Shown here in pieces: positions 1-7,549 of a stretch of DNA of 19,164 nt; position 1 is the stretch's first letter; the number at the start of each line of letters is the position of its first letter. The position numbers were made by a program, and so were the translations under genes. The notes beneath the pieces are model-generated. The model searched no databases. It had not been told where the DNA came from and saw only the letters and a list, made by a program, of their open reading frames with translations. The DNA is from JAJNPS01 sp031430315 (GTDB lineage: Bacteria > Pseudomonadota > Alphaproteobacteria > Rhodobacterales > Rhodobacteraceae): contig JANPBI010000394.1 in the NCBI GenBank assembly GCA_031430315.1, positions 1 through 19,164 on the forward strand, in the 5' to 3' direction.

Positions 1-2197
1 CCTTGCCCTGGAACTCCTTGGACAGGTCCACGAAGCGGTCGAGTGCAGCCTCCAGGGGCGTCGCGTCGCGGCCAAGCTCGTTGCCGAAAGCGCGGTAGGA
101 CTTTTCCTGCCGCAGCCAGTTCTGCGCACGGGCACCAACAAGCTTCATGCCGTGCTTGGTCCCAGCCGCCAGCAACTGATCCCAAAGGTAGCGCTGCATC
201 TCGATCGGGTGGTGGAGTTCCCAGCCAAGCTCACCTGTATAGGCCACGCGGATGGCGTTGACCGGGCACATGCCCAGTTCGATCTTGCGGGCGGAAAGCC
301 AGGGGAAGCGTTTGTTTGACAGCGCGGTCGCGGGATCCGCGTCCTTAATCAGCGCGGCCAGGATCTTGCGGGAGTTCGGCCCGGCGATGGCAAAGACAGC
401 CCATTGTGTCGTGACGTCGTGGATGTCCAGGTAGGCGCCGCCCTGCCCCATGAAATCCTCGGCGGATTTGCGAAGGTAGTCGACGTCGTAGGCCGTCCAT
501 GCCCCGGCACTTACCAGATAGTAATCGTTCTCGCCATTGCGCACGATGGTGTATTCGGTGCGGGTGGTGCCTTGCGGGGTCAGCGCATAGGTCAGGTTGA
601 TGCGACCGACCTTTGGCAGGGCGTTGCAGGTGAACCAGTCGAGGAAGGCCGTCGCCCCCGGCCCGCGCACGATGTGCTTGGTAAACGCTGTCGCGTCGAT
701 CAGACCCGCGGTTTCGCGGATGGCCTTTGCTTCGTCGACGGCATATTGCCACCACGCGCCACGGCGGAAGCTGCGCGCGTTGTGGTCGAAATCCTCGGGC
801 GCATCCTTAGGGCCGTAGTAGATGGGCCGCTCCCAGCCGTTGACCTGGCCGAACTGCGCGCCCAGCGCCTTTTGGCGGTCATAGACGGGGGCGCTGCGCA
901 GGGGCCTTGCGGCTTCGCGTTCTTCATCGGGGTGGTGCAGGATGAAGACGTGGTCGTAGCATTCCTCATTCTTGCGCGCGGCGTACTCGGTGGTGATCCA
1001 GTTGCCGAACCGCTTGGGGTCAAGGCTGGCCATATCGATCTCGGCCTCGCCGTCGACCATCATCTGGGCGAGGTAATAGCCGGTGCCGCCCGCTGCTGTT
1101 ATGCCGAAACTGAACCCTTCGGCCAGCCACATGTTGCGCAGGCCGGGGGCCGGACCAACCAGCGGGTTGCCGTCAGGGGTATAGCAGATCGGGCCGTTGA
1201 AATCGTCCTTGAGGCCGACGGTTTCAGACGACGGCAGGCGGTGGATAAAGGACATGTATTCGCCCTCGATCCGCTCCAGGTTCAACGGGAAAAGGTCGGC
1301 GCGGAAACTGTCTGGCACGCCATGTTCGAACCGCGCCGGTGCACCTTTTTCGTAGGGTCCAAGGATCCAGCCGCCGCGTTCCTCGCGCACGTACCATTTG
1401 GCGTCGGCATCGCGCAGAACGGGGTGTTCGGGGTTGGTCTTGCGCCATTCGACCAGCATCGGGTCCGGTTCGGTCACGATGAACTGATGTTCCACCGGGA
1501 TCGCCGGGGTCTTGATCCCGAGCATCCGCGCATTGCGCTGTGCGTGGTTGCCAGTGGCGGTGACGACATGCTCGGCGGTAATATCGAACTTGTCGTCGGA
1601 AGGGATAAGGTTGCCACCTTGCTCCACCATACGGGTGCAGCTGACCACCCACTCCGACCCGGTCCAGCGATAGGCATCGACCTGCACTTTGCGCTCAAAG
1701 GTGCAGCCGTGCTGCCGTGCGCCCTTGGCCATGGCCTGGGTCACGTCCGCCGGATTGATATAGCCATCCTGTGGGTGAAACAGCGCACCGATCAGGTCCT
1801 CGGTCCGCAACAGCGGCCAGCGGTCCTTCATCTGCTTCGGCGTCAGAAACTCGTGATAGACCCCGGTGGTTTCCGCGACCGACGAATACAACATGTATTC
1901 GTCCATGCGCTGCTGGTGCTGTGCCATGCGCAGGTTGCCGACCACTGCAAAGCCCGCATTGAGGCCCGTCTCCGCCTCCAGCCCCTTGTAGAAGTCGACC
2001 GAGTATTTGTGGATATGGGTCGTCGCATAGTACATGTTGAAAAGGGGCAGCAGGCCCGCCGCGTGCCAGGTGGAACCTGACGTCAGCTCATCCCGTTCGA
2101 CCAGCATCGTGTCCCAGCCGGCTTTTGCCAGGTGATAGGCGATCCCCGTCCCGACCGCGCCACCGCCGACGACAAGGGCTTTGACATGGGTTTTCAT
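1..2197 (-). CDS. Dimethylglycine/sarcosine dehydrogenase family flavoprotein, 3' end beyond the window
   Basis: By family, this enzyme oxidatively demethylates N-methylated glycines (dimethylglycine or sarcosine) and passes the one-carbon unit to tetrahydrofolate. About 732 codons are visible. The N-terminus has a Rossmann FAD motif (VVGGGAVGTG, residues 9-18). It is followed by STWHAAG, whose His45 lies where mammalian dimethylglycine and sarcosine dehydrogenases bind FAD covalently. An FAD-oxidoreductase domain (about 1-370) leads into a short middle domain and then a GcvT-like folate domain (about 430 onward, ending near LEAALDRFVDLSKEF). Relatives are roughly 800-870 residues, so about 80-100 C-terminal residues lie off the left edge. 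The ATG at 2197 has GGAG seven bases upstream. There is no signal peptide, so it is probably cytoplasmic. Family membership is clear; choosing between dimethylglycine, sarcosine or another methylamine substrate is not possible from sequence alone. Confidence 0.88.
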   Translation of the reverse strand, partial: MKTHVKALVVGGGAVGTGIAYHLAKAGWDTMLVERDELTSGSTWHAAGLLPLFNMYYATTHIHKYSVDFYKGLEAETGLNAGFAVVGNLRMAQHQQRMDEYMLYSSVAETTGVYHEFLTPKQMKDRWPLLRTEDLIGALFHPQDGYINPADVTQAMAKGARQHGCTFERKVQVDAYRWTGSEWVVSCTRMVEQGGNLIPSDDKFDITAEHVVTATGNHAQRNARMLGIKTPAIPVEHQFIVTEPDPMLVEWRKTNPEHPVLRDADAKWYVREERGGWILGPYEKGAPARFEHGVPDSFRADLFPLNLERIEGEYMSFIHRLPSSETVGLKDDFNGPICYTPDGNPLVGPAPGLRNMWLAEGFSFGITAAGGTGYYLAQMMVDGEAEIDMASLDPKRFGNWITTEYAARKNEECYDHVFILHHPDEEREAARPLRSAPVYDRQKALGAQFGQVNGWERPIYYGPKDAPEDFDHNARSFRRGAWWQYAVDEAKAIRETAGLIDATAFTKHIVRGPGATAFLDWFTCNALPKVGRINLTYALTPQGTTRTEYTIVRNGENDYYLVSAGAWTAYDVDYLRKSAEDFMGQGGAYLDIHDVTTQWAVFAIAGPNSRKILAALIKDADPATALSNKRFPWLSARKIELGMCPVNAIRVAYTGELGWELHHPIEMQRYLWDQLLAAGTKHGMKLVGARAQNWLRQEKSYRAFGNELGRDATPLEAALDRFVDLSKEFQGK

Positions 2198-2237
2198 CGG
2201 CGCGCTCCGGTCAGGTTTACCGAACCTATCTGCCAGA

Positions 2238-2262
2238 GTGGACAAAGACAGCGCAAGTCCAC
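2238..2262. promoter_or_regulatory. Inverted repeat upstream of the flavin dehydrogenase gene
   Basis: GTGGAC at 2238-2243 is mirrored by GTCCAC at 2257-2262, with 13 bases between the arms. The repeat lies about 40-65 bp upstream of the minus-strand start at 2197, where a promoter or operator would be expected. No convincing -35/-10 pair could be assigned around it. A regulator-binding site is an inference; a 6-bp arm can occur by chance. Confidence 0.25.
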
Positions 2263-2422
2263 CCGACCTTTGGCATCGAAAAACGACATGCACTGGTGTT
2301 CAGACAGGTCATCCAGCCCGCCTGACGCGCAACGCGCCTGCACGGCAAAGGTTTCCGTCCACCGCCTGAATTCTTTGTGACCGCAATCCATGCAACCGCT
2401 GGGTCATGCGGGCGTTCGTCCT

Positions 2423-2451
2423 TTGTCAACGTGCTGCACCCATCCGCAGTT
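2423..2451 (+). promoter_or_regulatory. Possible promoter of the PRC-barrel gene
   Basis: TTGTCA at 2423-2428 resembles a -35 box. Seventeen bases later comes GCAGTT (2446-2451), a poor -10. The predicted transcript would start near 2458 and carry the ribosome-binding site at 2478-2482. Position and spacing are sensible, but the -10 is weak, so this is tentative. Confidence 0.2.
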
Positions 2452-2490
2452 CTGCCTGACTGATCCGGAACCCACATGAGGAATGCACCC

Positions 2491-3315
2491 ATGAAACATC
2501 TTTTGACCTCTACCGCGCTTGTTCTTGCCTTGGCCGCGCCTGCGCTGGCCCAGACCGAAACGTCCTTGTACATCGAAGGCGTGGAAAACGGCGTTCGCGC
2601 CTCGTCGTTCATCGGCAAGCGGGTCTATGTGACCGAAGCCGACACCACCGGCATGGCCGAAATGGAACTGGCCGATGCGGATGCCAACTGGCAGGATGCA
2701 GGTGAAATCAGCGACATGATCATCAGCCTGTCGGGCGATACCGAAGTGGTGCTGGTCGATTTCGGCGGCTTTATCGGGATGGGCGAAAAGACAGTCGCGC
2801 TGGACATGCGGCAACTGACCATGGTGCCCGATGCCGACAGCCCGCAGGACTACTTCATCGTGTTCAAGGGCAGCCAGGCCGAGCTTGAGGCCGCACCGGC
2901 CTTCAATCCCGAAATGGTGTTCGATGCCAACGATACCACGACTATGGATCCGGCAGCTGACGCGACGACGACCGCTACAGGGACCGAAGCCACGGCTGAC
3001 GCCGCAACGACCCCGGCCATGTCGGGAGACATGGTGGATCTTGCAGCGATGGCCGAGACAGATCTGGTCGGCAAGCGCGTCTACGGACCCAATGACGAGG
3101 ATGTCGGCGAAATCAGCGCTGTGTCGCTGGACGCTGACGGCAAGATTGCCGGTGCGGTCGTCGATGTCGGCGGATTCCTCGGCATGGGGGAAAAGAAGGT
3201 CGCCCTGACATCGGAAATGCTGATGCTGGTCACGGACGCCGATGGCGACGAACAGCGGTTTGTGGTCAACGCGACGCAGGCGGAACTCGAAGCCATGGCT
3301 GCTTACGCGATGTAA
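2491..3315 (+). CDS. Exported protein with two PRC-barrel domains
   Basis: The 274-residue product begins with a standard Sec signal peptide (MKHLLTSTALVLALAAPALA), probably cleaved before Gln21. Two related PRC-barrel domains follow, at about residues 36-130 and 189-265. Both contain an IGKRVY/VGKRVY entry strand, a GEIS segment and the shared core GGF(I/L)GMGEK. Between them is a low-complexity linker rich in Ala, Thr and Asp (about 139-178). The protein is acidic. The ATG at 2491 is preferred over one at 2476 because GAGGA (2478-2482) sits eight bases before it and the signal peptide then starts cleanly. PRC-barrels are generally protein- or RNA-interaction modules, and exported versions in alphaproteobacteria have no settled role. 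The gene is monocistronic, convergent with the gene at 3459-3836, and separated from it by a strong hairpin. No enzyme function can be assigned. Confidence 0.85.
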   Translation: MKHLLTSTALVLALAAPALAQTETSLYIEGVENGVRASSFIGKRVYVTEADTTGMAEMELADADANWQDAGEISDMIISLSGDTEVVLVDFGGFIGMGEKTVALDMRQLTMVPDADSPQDYFIVFKGSQAELEAAPAFNPEMVFDANDTTTMDPAADATTTATGTEATADAATTPAMSGDMVDLAAMAETDLVGKRVYGPNDEDVGEISAVSLDADGKIAGAVVDVGGFLGMGEKKVALTSEMLMLVTDADGDEQRFVVNATQAELEAMAAYAM

Positions 3316-3388
3316 CTCCGTCGTGGGCCGGTTGTCCTCACGGCGCCCTGTCCAAGGGCGCATGGCACGCCGGACAAGCAAGGATCAA

Positions 3389-3414
3389 GGGCAGCCCCGC
3401 AACAGGGGCTGCCC
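3389..3414. terminator. Perfect 10-bp hairpin between convergent genes
   Basis: GGGCAGCCCC (3389-3398) and GGGGCTGCCC (3405-3414) form a perfect 10-bp GC-rich stem with a six-base loop. The hairpin sits 74 bp past the stop of the PRC-barrel gene and 45 bp before the stop of the opposing gene. Neither side has a good T-run, so it may be a bidirectional terminator of the T-less kind or an mRNA 3'-end stabiliser. Confidence 0.6.
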
Positions 3415-3458
3415 GAGCCTTCAGGACGATGGCATACCGAAAAGCGGGGGGCGGAGCG

Positions 3459-3836
3459 CTAAGACGAAGTTTCCACGCAATGACGCCGGAACGCGCGCTT
3501 GAGCAGGTCCAGTTCGGCCCGCAAAAGATCAACCTCGGCGCGGATGTCATCGTCGACGCTCACCCCCGCAATGACGGTAAACTCGGCCAGCTGTGCCTCG
3601 GTCGTGGCATCGAGGATCAGGTAGGTCTGCACACCGTCCGACAGCGTTTCAAGCGGGATCGGCACGCGCACTGCCCAATCGCCGGGGCGCCCTGTCACCG
3701 GCGTCGCCTCGACCCCAGCCACCGGGCGTTCCAGATGCATGACGCGCAGGTCGGGGACGCTGGTGGCACCACTCAGCACGCCTTCCCAGACGCCCGAGCG
3801 GATCCGCGTTTCAACCAGGCGCATCGCCACCGTCAT
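3459..3836 (-). CDS. Uncharacterised protein, 125 aa
   Basis: I do not recognise this protein. It is soluble, with no signal peptide or membrane segment. The first 85 residues look like a compact beta-rich domain. The C-terminus (about 92-120) alternates charged and leucine residues (DIRAEVDLLRAELDLLKRAF), consistent with a short coiled coil that could drive oligomerisation. The ATG at 3836 is supported by GAGGA four bases upstream, which overlaps the TGA stop of the preceding gene. Only seven bases separate the two genes, so they are almost certainly cotranscribed and probably translationally coupled. A second in-frame ATG at 3824 lacks comparable support. Function is unknown; it may act with its DUF6478-like partner. 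Confidence 0.75.
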   Translation of the reverse strand: MTVAMRLVETRIRSGVWEGVLSGATSVPDLRVMHLERPVAGVEATPVTGRPGDWAVRVPIPLETLSDGVQTYLILDATTEAQLAEFTVIAGVSVDDDIRAEVDLLRAELDLLKRAFRRHCVETSS

Positions 3837-3843
3837 CTTTTCC

Positions 3844-4617
3844 TCACAACTCGGCCCTTGGGCGTCGGGCCACTGTCACATCCCGCAGGATGATCTGGTT
3901 CATCTCGGGCCCTTCGAAGATCAGGTCGATCCAGATCCGTTCCACGCGCTTTTCATTCATGTTGGTATAGGTCAGGTCAAATTCGACCATGCCGTCGGCA
4001 TCCTGTGGCGACAGCTCCCTTACAATCTGTTCCAGATTGGGACCATGCTTGACGTTGATACGGGCAAAGATTTCCAGCGGTTTTTCCAGCTCCACCTGGC
4101 AGGACAGGCGGATCAGATGACGGATGCCAAGGCCACGCACCGCCTCGGGTGGCAGGTCGATGACCAGCGACAGAAATGACCCATCGAACCGAAATACATC
4201 CATGCGCAGCCCGAATGGCGCAAGATCGGCTTCGCGCAGGTTGCGGATCTGGCGGACGGTCAGTTCGGACGTCTTGCAGTCATGAAAGATCGTCGCGCCG
4301 TCGCAAAGCACTTGCTTGACCAGTACCGCCGCATGACCAGCGATCGAAATTGGCCCGGACCAGAGATCGGGTCGCCAGGACCAGTCCGCACCCAGCGGGG
4401 CAGGAATGACATTTGCGCCGATGACTGGCAGGGCCAGCCGGTGTTCTGCCTGATGCAACAACCGGTCGATCTGCTTTTTCAGCGTCCGCGCCCGGCCACG
4501 ATAGCTTCGCAACGTTTCCAGCGGCATGGCGGGTGCCATCTCGGCCAGATCACCCCAACGCCGGACCGACCTTTGGAACAGTCGGCGTTCAAGGAACTGG
4601 TCCAGAGCGCGTTTCAT
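3844..4617 (-). CDS. DUF6478-like family protein, 257 aa
   Basis: The product resembles the uncharacterised DUF6478 group of Rhodobacterales; this assignment is from memory of the pattern, not a search. A basic, arginine-rich helical N-terminus (about 1-60, including RGRARTLKKQIDRLLHQAEHRL) is followed by GANVIPAPLGADWSWRPDLW and a domain with many beta-strand-like segments. There is no signal peptide and no membrane helix. It is the first gene of a two-gene unit with the 125-residue protein downstream (seven-base gap). The ATG at 4617 lacks a strong Shine-Dalgarno; the nearest is AAGG about 13 bases upstream. No in-frame ATG lies upstream before the ilvD terminator. That terminator ends only 20 bp before this start, which raises the question of where its promoter is. 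Confidence 0.78.
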   Translation of the reverse strand: MKRALDQFLERRLFQRSVRRWGDLAEMAPAMPLETLRSYRGRARTLKKQIDRLLHQAEHRLALPVIGANVIPAPLGADWSWRPDLWSGPISIAGHAAVLVKQVLCDGATIFHDCKTSELTVRQIRNLREADLAPFGLRMDVFRFDGSFLSLVIDLPPEAVRGLGIRHLIRLSCQVELEKPLEIFARINVKHGPNLEQIVRELSPQDADGMVEFDLTYTNMNEKRVERIWIDLIFEGPEMNQIILRDVTVARRPRAEL

Positions 4618-4637
4618 CGGGTGTGAGATGCCTTGCG

Positions 4638-4658
4638 AAAAAGGGGGGTGGGACCCCC
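4638..4658 (-). terminator. Intrinsic terminator downstream of ilvD
   Basis: Read on the minus strand, GGGGGT (4658-4653) pairs with ACCCCC (4649-4644) around a CCC loop, and TTTTT (4642-4638) follows one base later. This is a standard Rho-independent terminator. It lies 113 bp beyond the ilvD stop and 20 bp before the DUF6478-like start codon. Confidence 0.75.
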
Positions 4659-4770
4659 GAAGAAATTGCTGCCACCATTCACGGCACTTGTCTAGCGTGC
4701 ATCCGTATCAGGCGATGCCCGCTGGGGTAAAGCAGCGCGCCGAAGACCCGCTGCAGTCTGCGGTTGTCCC

Positions 4771-6504
4771 CTACTGGTCCATGTAGATGTGGCTTTCCTC
4801 CTTTGCGCCGGGATGCGTCACCGCCCCCCAGCGTGCACCTCCCACAAGGCGTGCAAACTTGTGGATCGCACCACTGGTGTACTGTGTCTTGCGGGGGCCC
4901 TTCCAGTCGGCCTTGCGTGCGGCAAGTTCCGCGTCCGTCAGCGCCACCGACAACTCGCCGGTCAGCGCGTTCAGCGTGATGATGTCGCCCGTTTTCAGCA
5001 GGGCAATCGGCCCGCAATGCGCCGCCTCCGGCCCCACGTGGCCGACGCAGAACCCCCGCGTGGCGCCCGAAAAGCGGCCATCGGTGATCAGCGCCACCTT
5101 CTTGCCCATGCCCTGGCCGCTGAGGGCGGCAGTGGTCGACAGCATCTCGCGCATCCCCGGCCCGCCTGCGGGGCCTTCGTTGCGGATGACGATCACCTCG
5201 CCTTCCTTGTAAGCGCGGCTCTTCACCGCCTCGAACGCGTCTTCCTCACATTCAAACACCCGGGCCGGGCCGCTGAACACCTGCTCGGCCTCGGTCATGC
5301 CCGCGACTTTGACGATAGCGCCATCGGGGGCAAGGTTGCCCTTCAGGCTGACCACGCCGCCGGTCTTGGTGATGGGCGAGCCGATGTGGTAGATCACCCG
5401 GCCGTCCGCCTCGCCGCGGATTTCCTCAAGGCTCTCGCCAAGCGTTTTGCCCGAAGCGGTGATGCAGTCGAGGTGCAAAAGCCCCTCTTTCGCCAGCTCT
5501 TTCATCACCACGGCCACGCCGCCAACTTCATGCAGGTCCTTGGCGACGTATTTGCCACCCGGCCGCAGGTCGACGAAATAGGGCGTGTCCTTCATGCAGG
5601 CCGCCACGTCAAAAAGGTCAAAGTCGATGCCGGCCTCGTTTGCCATTGCGGGCAGGTGCAGGGCCGCGTTGGTGCTGCCACCCGTGCAGCCAACCACCCG
5701 CGCCGCGTTCTGCAGCGACTTCAGCGTCACGATGTCCCGCGCGCGGATGTTCTTTTCGATCAGGTGCATGACGGCCACGCCCGACGCCTCGCCATACTGG
5801 TCGCGGGACTCGTAGGGCGCGGGGGCCGACGACGAATTCAGCAACGCCAACCCGATCGCCTCGGACACGCAGGCCATCGTGTTGGCCGTGTACTGCGCGC
5901 CACATGCGCCCGAGGACGGGCAAGCCACCCGCTCCATGATTTCAAGCTCGGCGTCGGACAGGTTGCCCGCCTGATGCTTGCCCACGGCCTCGAACATGTC
6001 CTGCACGGTGATGTCCTGGCCCTTGTAGCGGCCCGGCAGGATCGACCCGCCATAAATGAACACGCTCGGCACGTTCAGCCGGATCATCGCCATCATCATG
6101 CCTGGCAGCGACTTGTCGCATCCGGCAAGGCCCACAATCGCGTCATAGCAGTGCCCGCGCATCGTCAGTTCGACCGTATCAGCAATCGCATCACGGCTGG
6201 CGAGAGACGACCGCATCCCCTCATGCCCCATGGCGATCCCGTCGGTCACGGTGATCGTCGTGAACTCTCGCGGAGTGCCGCCGCCTTTCTTGACGCCATG
6301 TTTGACGATCTGCGCCTGACGGTTCAGCGAGATGTTGCAAGGTGCGGCTTCGTTCCAGCAGGTCGCCACACCGACCCAGGGCTGGTGGATCTCTTCCTCG
6401 GTGATCCCCATCGCGTAGAAATAGCTGCGATGTGGCGCGCGGGCCGGGCCCTCGGTCACATGGCGGCTGGGAAGTTTCGATTTGTCGAAACGGGCATTGG
6501 TCAT
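4771..6504 (-). CDS. ilvD: Dihydroxy-acid dehydratase IlvD
   Basis: IlvD dehydrates 2,3-dihydroxy-isovalerate and 2,3-dihydroxy-3-methylvalerate to the 2-oxo acids that precede valine, leucine and isoleucine, in the cytoplasm. The 577-residue protein has the expected family length. The likely Fe-S ligands are Cys56 (in NEAAPCN), Cys129 (in AGCDKSLPG) and Cys201 (in SGACGAQYTANTM). Lys131, just after the metal-binding Asp130, matches the residue that is carbamylated in related dehydratases. The pattern fits the shorter, typically [2Fe-2S], branch of the IlvD/Edd family. The ATG at 6504 is chosen because GAGGA lies five bases upstream and MTNARFDKSKLPSR matches known N-termini; an upstream in-frame ATG at 6621 would add 39 unlikely residues. 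It is monocistronic, with its own promoter-like site and terminator. Sugar-acid dehydratases are relatives, but the motifs favour IlvD. Confidence 0.95.
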   Translation of the reverse strand: MTNARFDKSKLPSRHVTEGPARAPHRSYFYAMGITEEEIHQPWVGVATCWNEAAPCNISLNRQAQIVKHGVKKGGGTPREFTTITVTDGIAMGHEGMRSSLASRDAIADTVELTMRGHCYDAIVGLAGCDKSLPGMMMAMIRLNVPSVFIYGGSILPGRYKGQDITVQDMFEAVGKHQAGNLSDAELEIMERVACPSSGACGAQYTANTMACVSEAIGLALLNSSSAPAPYESRDQYGEASGVAVMHLIEKNIRARDIVTLKSLQNAARVVGCTGGSTNAALHLPAMANEAGIDFDLFDVAACMKDTPYFVDLRPGGKYVAKDLHEVGGVAVVMKELAKEGLLHLDCITASGKTLGESLEEIRGEADGRVIYHIGSPITKTGGVVSLKGNLAPDGAIVKVAGMTEAEQVFSGPARVFECEEDAFEAVKSRAYKEGEVIVIRNEGPAGGPGMREMLSTTAALSGQGMGKKVALITDGRFSGATRGFCVGHVGPEAAHCGPIALLKTGDIITLNALTGELSVALTDAELAARKADWKGPRKTQYTSGAIHKFARLVGGARWGAVTHPGAKEESHIYMDQ

Positions 6505-6537
6505 GGCGGTCCTCGCAAGGGATGGGCTTGGGGCAAA

Positions 6538-6566
6538 GGGATAATGGGGCGGCGGGGCGGCGACAA
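6538..6566 (-). promoter_or_regulatory. Probable ilvD promoter
   Basis: On the minus strand, TTGTCG (6566-6561) and TATCCC (6543-6538) are separated by exactly 17 bases. Transcription would begin near 6531, leaving a leader of about 27 bases that contains the GAGGA ribosome-binding site of ilvD. The short leader leaves no room for a leader-peptide attenuator. Box matches are partial. Confidence 0.4.
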
Positions 6567-6646
6567 TCCCTTGAATGGGGGAACCAAGTGGGGTTTGTGT
6601 ACCGGGGACAGCGCAATGCACCCTGTCGCAAAGCCAAAGGTGCCCG

Positions 6647-7549
6647 ATGACCCTGACCCTTGCCCAGATCGCTGACCGGCTGACAGATGCCCCTGACCTT
6701 TATGCAGCGCTGCGTGCCTTGGGGCAGGATGTGCCGATTGCCGAGATCATTGCGACCTTGGGCATGGGATCGGCGGCTGCAAAGAAGACAGCGGCGCGGC
6801 TGGCGTCGGTGGACCAGGCTCTGCTGCAGGCGGTTCTTCGCAAGGGCGCAGGGCTGGCGCCCATTTCTGCCGAAGCCGCGGTCAGGGCGCATCTCAACCG
6901 TGTGACGCCCGCGCCGATGTTTCTGCCCGAAATCGGCGACTGCCCCACGCTGGCGTTGCTGACCGAAGGCCAGCACCCCGACATGCCGGCGTTTTCGGAC
7001 CGGGCGTTCGATGCCTGGTTCGCGGCGCGCGGCGTGCGTTACGGCCTTGGCAGCTATGGCGAGCAGCGGCGGGTCTATGAGACCCCGCAGTTTGCCGATG
7101 CCGCCAGCCCGGAACGTCGGTCGGTGCATCTGGGCATTGACGTCTTTGCCCCTGCCGGGACGCCGGTCTATGCGCCGCTGACCGGTCGGGTGCTACATGT
7201 CACCTACAACCCCGACCCGCTGGACTATGGCTACACACTGATTGTCCAACACGATGCCGGGGGCGTGCCGTTCTACAGCCTTTGCGGCCATCTGGGGGAA
7301 TCGCTTCCCCAGATGTTAAAGGTCGGCGACACGGTCGAGCCCGGCCAGCTGATCGCCCACCTCGGCGACTGGCACGAAAACGGCGGCTGGGCCCCACACC
7401 TGCATGTCCAGATCATGACAGACATGCTGGACCAGCACGCAGGCAACTTCTTTGGGGTCGGCCACCCCAGCCTGCTGGACGTCTGGACCGCGATCCTGAT
7501 CGACCCGAACCTGATCCTCCGCCTTCCGGCCGACCGGTTTCAGGTGTGA
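6647..7549 (+). CDS. Stand-alone M23 (LytM-type) peptidase domain protein, no signal peptide
   Basis: M23 enzymes are zinc metallopeptidases that usually cut peptidoglycan crosslinks. In this 300-residue protein the expected zinc ligands are present: His161 and Asp165 (HLGID) and His253 (HLHV), with catalytic-type His215 (LCGHL) and His251. The N-terminal 160 residues are helical and specific to this subgroup. There is no signal peptide or membrane helix, which is odd for a wall hydrolase. The segment after the active site (QIMTDMLDQHAGNFFG to DPNLIL, about 255-291) resembles, from memory, the peptidase part of large aminotransferase/M23 fusion proteins found in this group, so a cytoplasmic non-wall role is possible. 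The ATG at 6647 has AAAGG six bases upstream; an in-frame ATG at 6575 would add 24 atypical residues. It is divergent from ilvD and its stop abuts the opposing gene. Confidence 0.82.
   Translation: MTLTLAQIADRLTDAPDLYAALRALGQDVPIAEIIATLGMGSAAAKKTAARLASVDQALLQAVLRKGAGLAPISAEAAVRAHLNRVTPAPMFLPEIGDCPTLALLTEGQHPDMPAFSDRAFDAWFAARGVRYGLGSYGEQRRVYETPQFADAASPERRSVHLGIDVFAPAGTPVYAPLTGRVLHVTYNPDPLDYGYTLIVQHDAGGVPFYSLCGHLGESLPQMLKVGDTVEPGQLIAHLGDWHENGGWAPHLHVQIMTDMLDQHAGNFFGVGHPSLLDVWTAILIDPNLILRLPADRFQV
7289..7315. other. Strong hairpin inside the M23 gene
   Basis: CATCTGGGG (7289-7297) and CCCCAGATG (7307-7315) form a perfect 9-bp stem, extendable by two A-T pairs past one bulged base. It lies within coding sequence for GHLGESLPQM. 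On the minus strand it is about 235 bp past the molybdoenzyme stop, which has no terminator of its own, so it could end or stabilise that transcript. There is no T-run. Confidence 0.35.

Noticed and set aside
404..2080. Long plus-strand open frame (558 codons) antisense to the flavin dehydrogenase
   Set aside because: The opposite strand encodes a complete, recognisable FAD/GcvT protein with correct motifs. The antisense product is a Val/Gly/Arg-rich shadow typical of high-GC coding DNA.
2194..2391. 65-codon Cys-containing minus-strand ORF whose TGA overlaps the dehydrogenase ATG (ATGA)
   Set aside because: The ATGA overlap is suggestive of coupling. However, there is no Shine-Dalgarno before its ATG, third-position GC looks lower than in neighbouring genes, and it shows no recognisable domain. 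It could be revisited with comparative data.
2404..3381. Minus-strand open frame (325 codons) opposite the PRC-barrel gene
   Set aside because: The plus strand has a signal peptide and two recognisable domains; the antisense product has no recognisable domain.
6571..6599. Possible plus-strand promoter for the M23 gene (TTGAAT, 17 bases, TTTGTG)
   Set aside because: The spacing is right, but the -10 matches the consensus at only two positions.
4789..6675. Long plus-strand open frame (628 codons) opposite ilvD
   Set aside because: It mirrors the IlvD reading frame almost exactly, has His/Arg-rich low-complexity composition, and IlvD on the other strand has all catalytic motifs.
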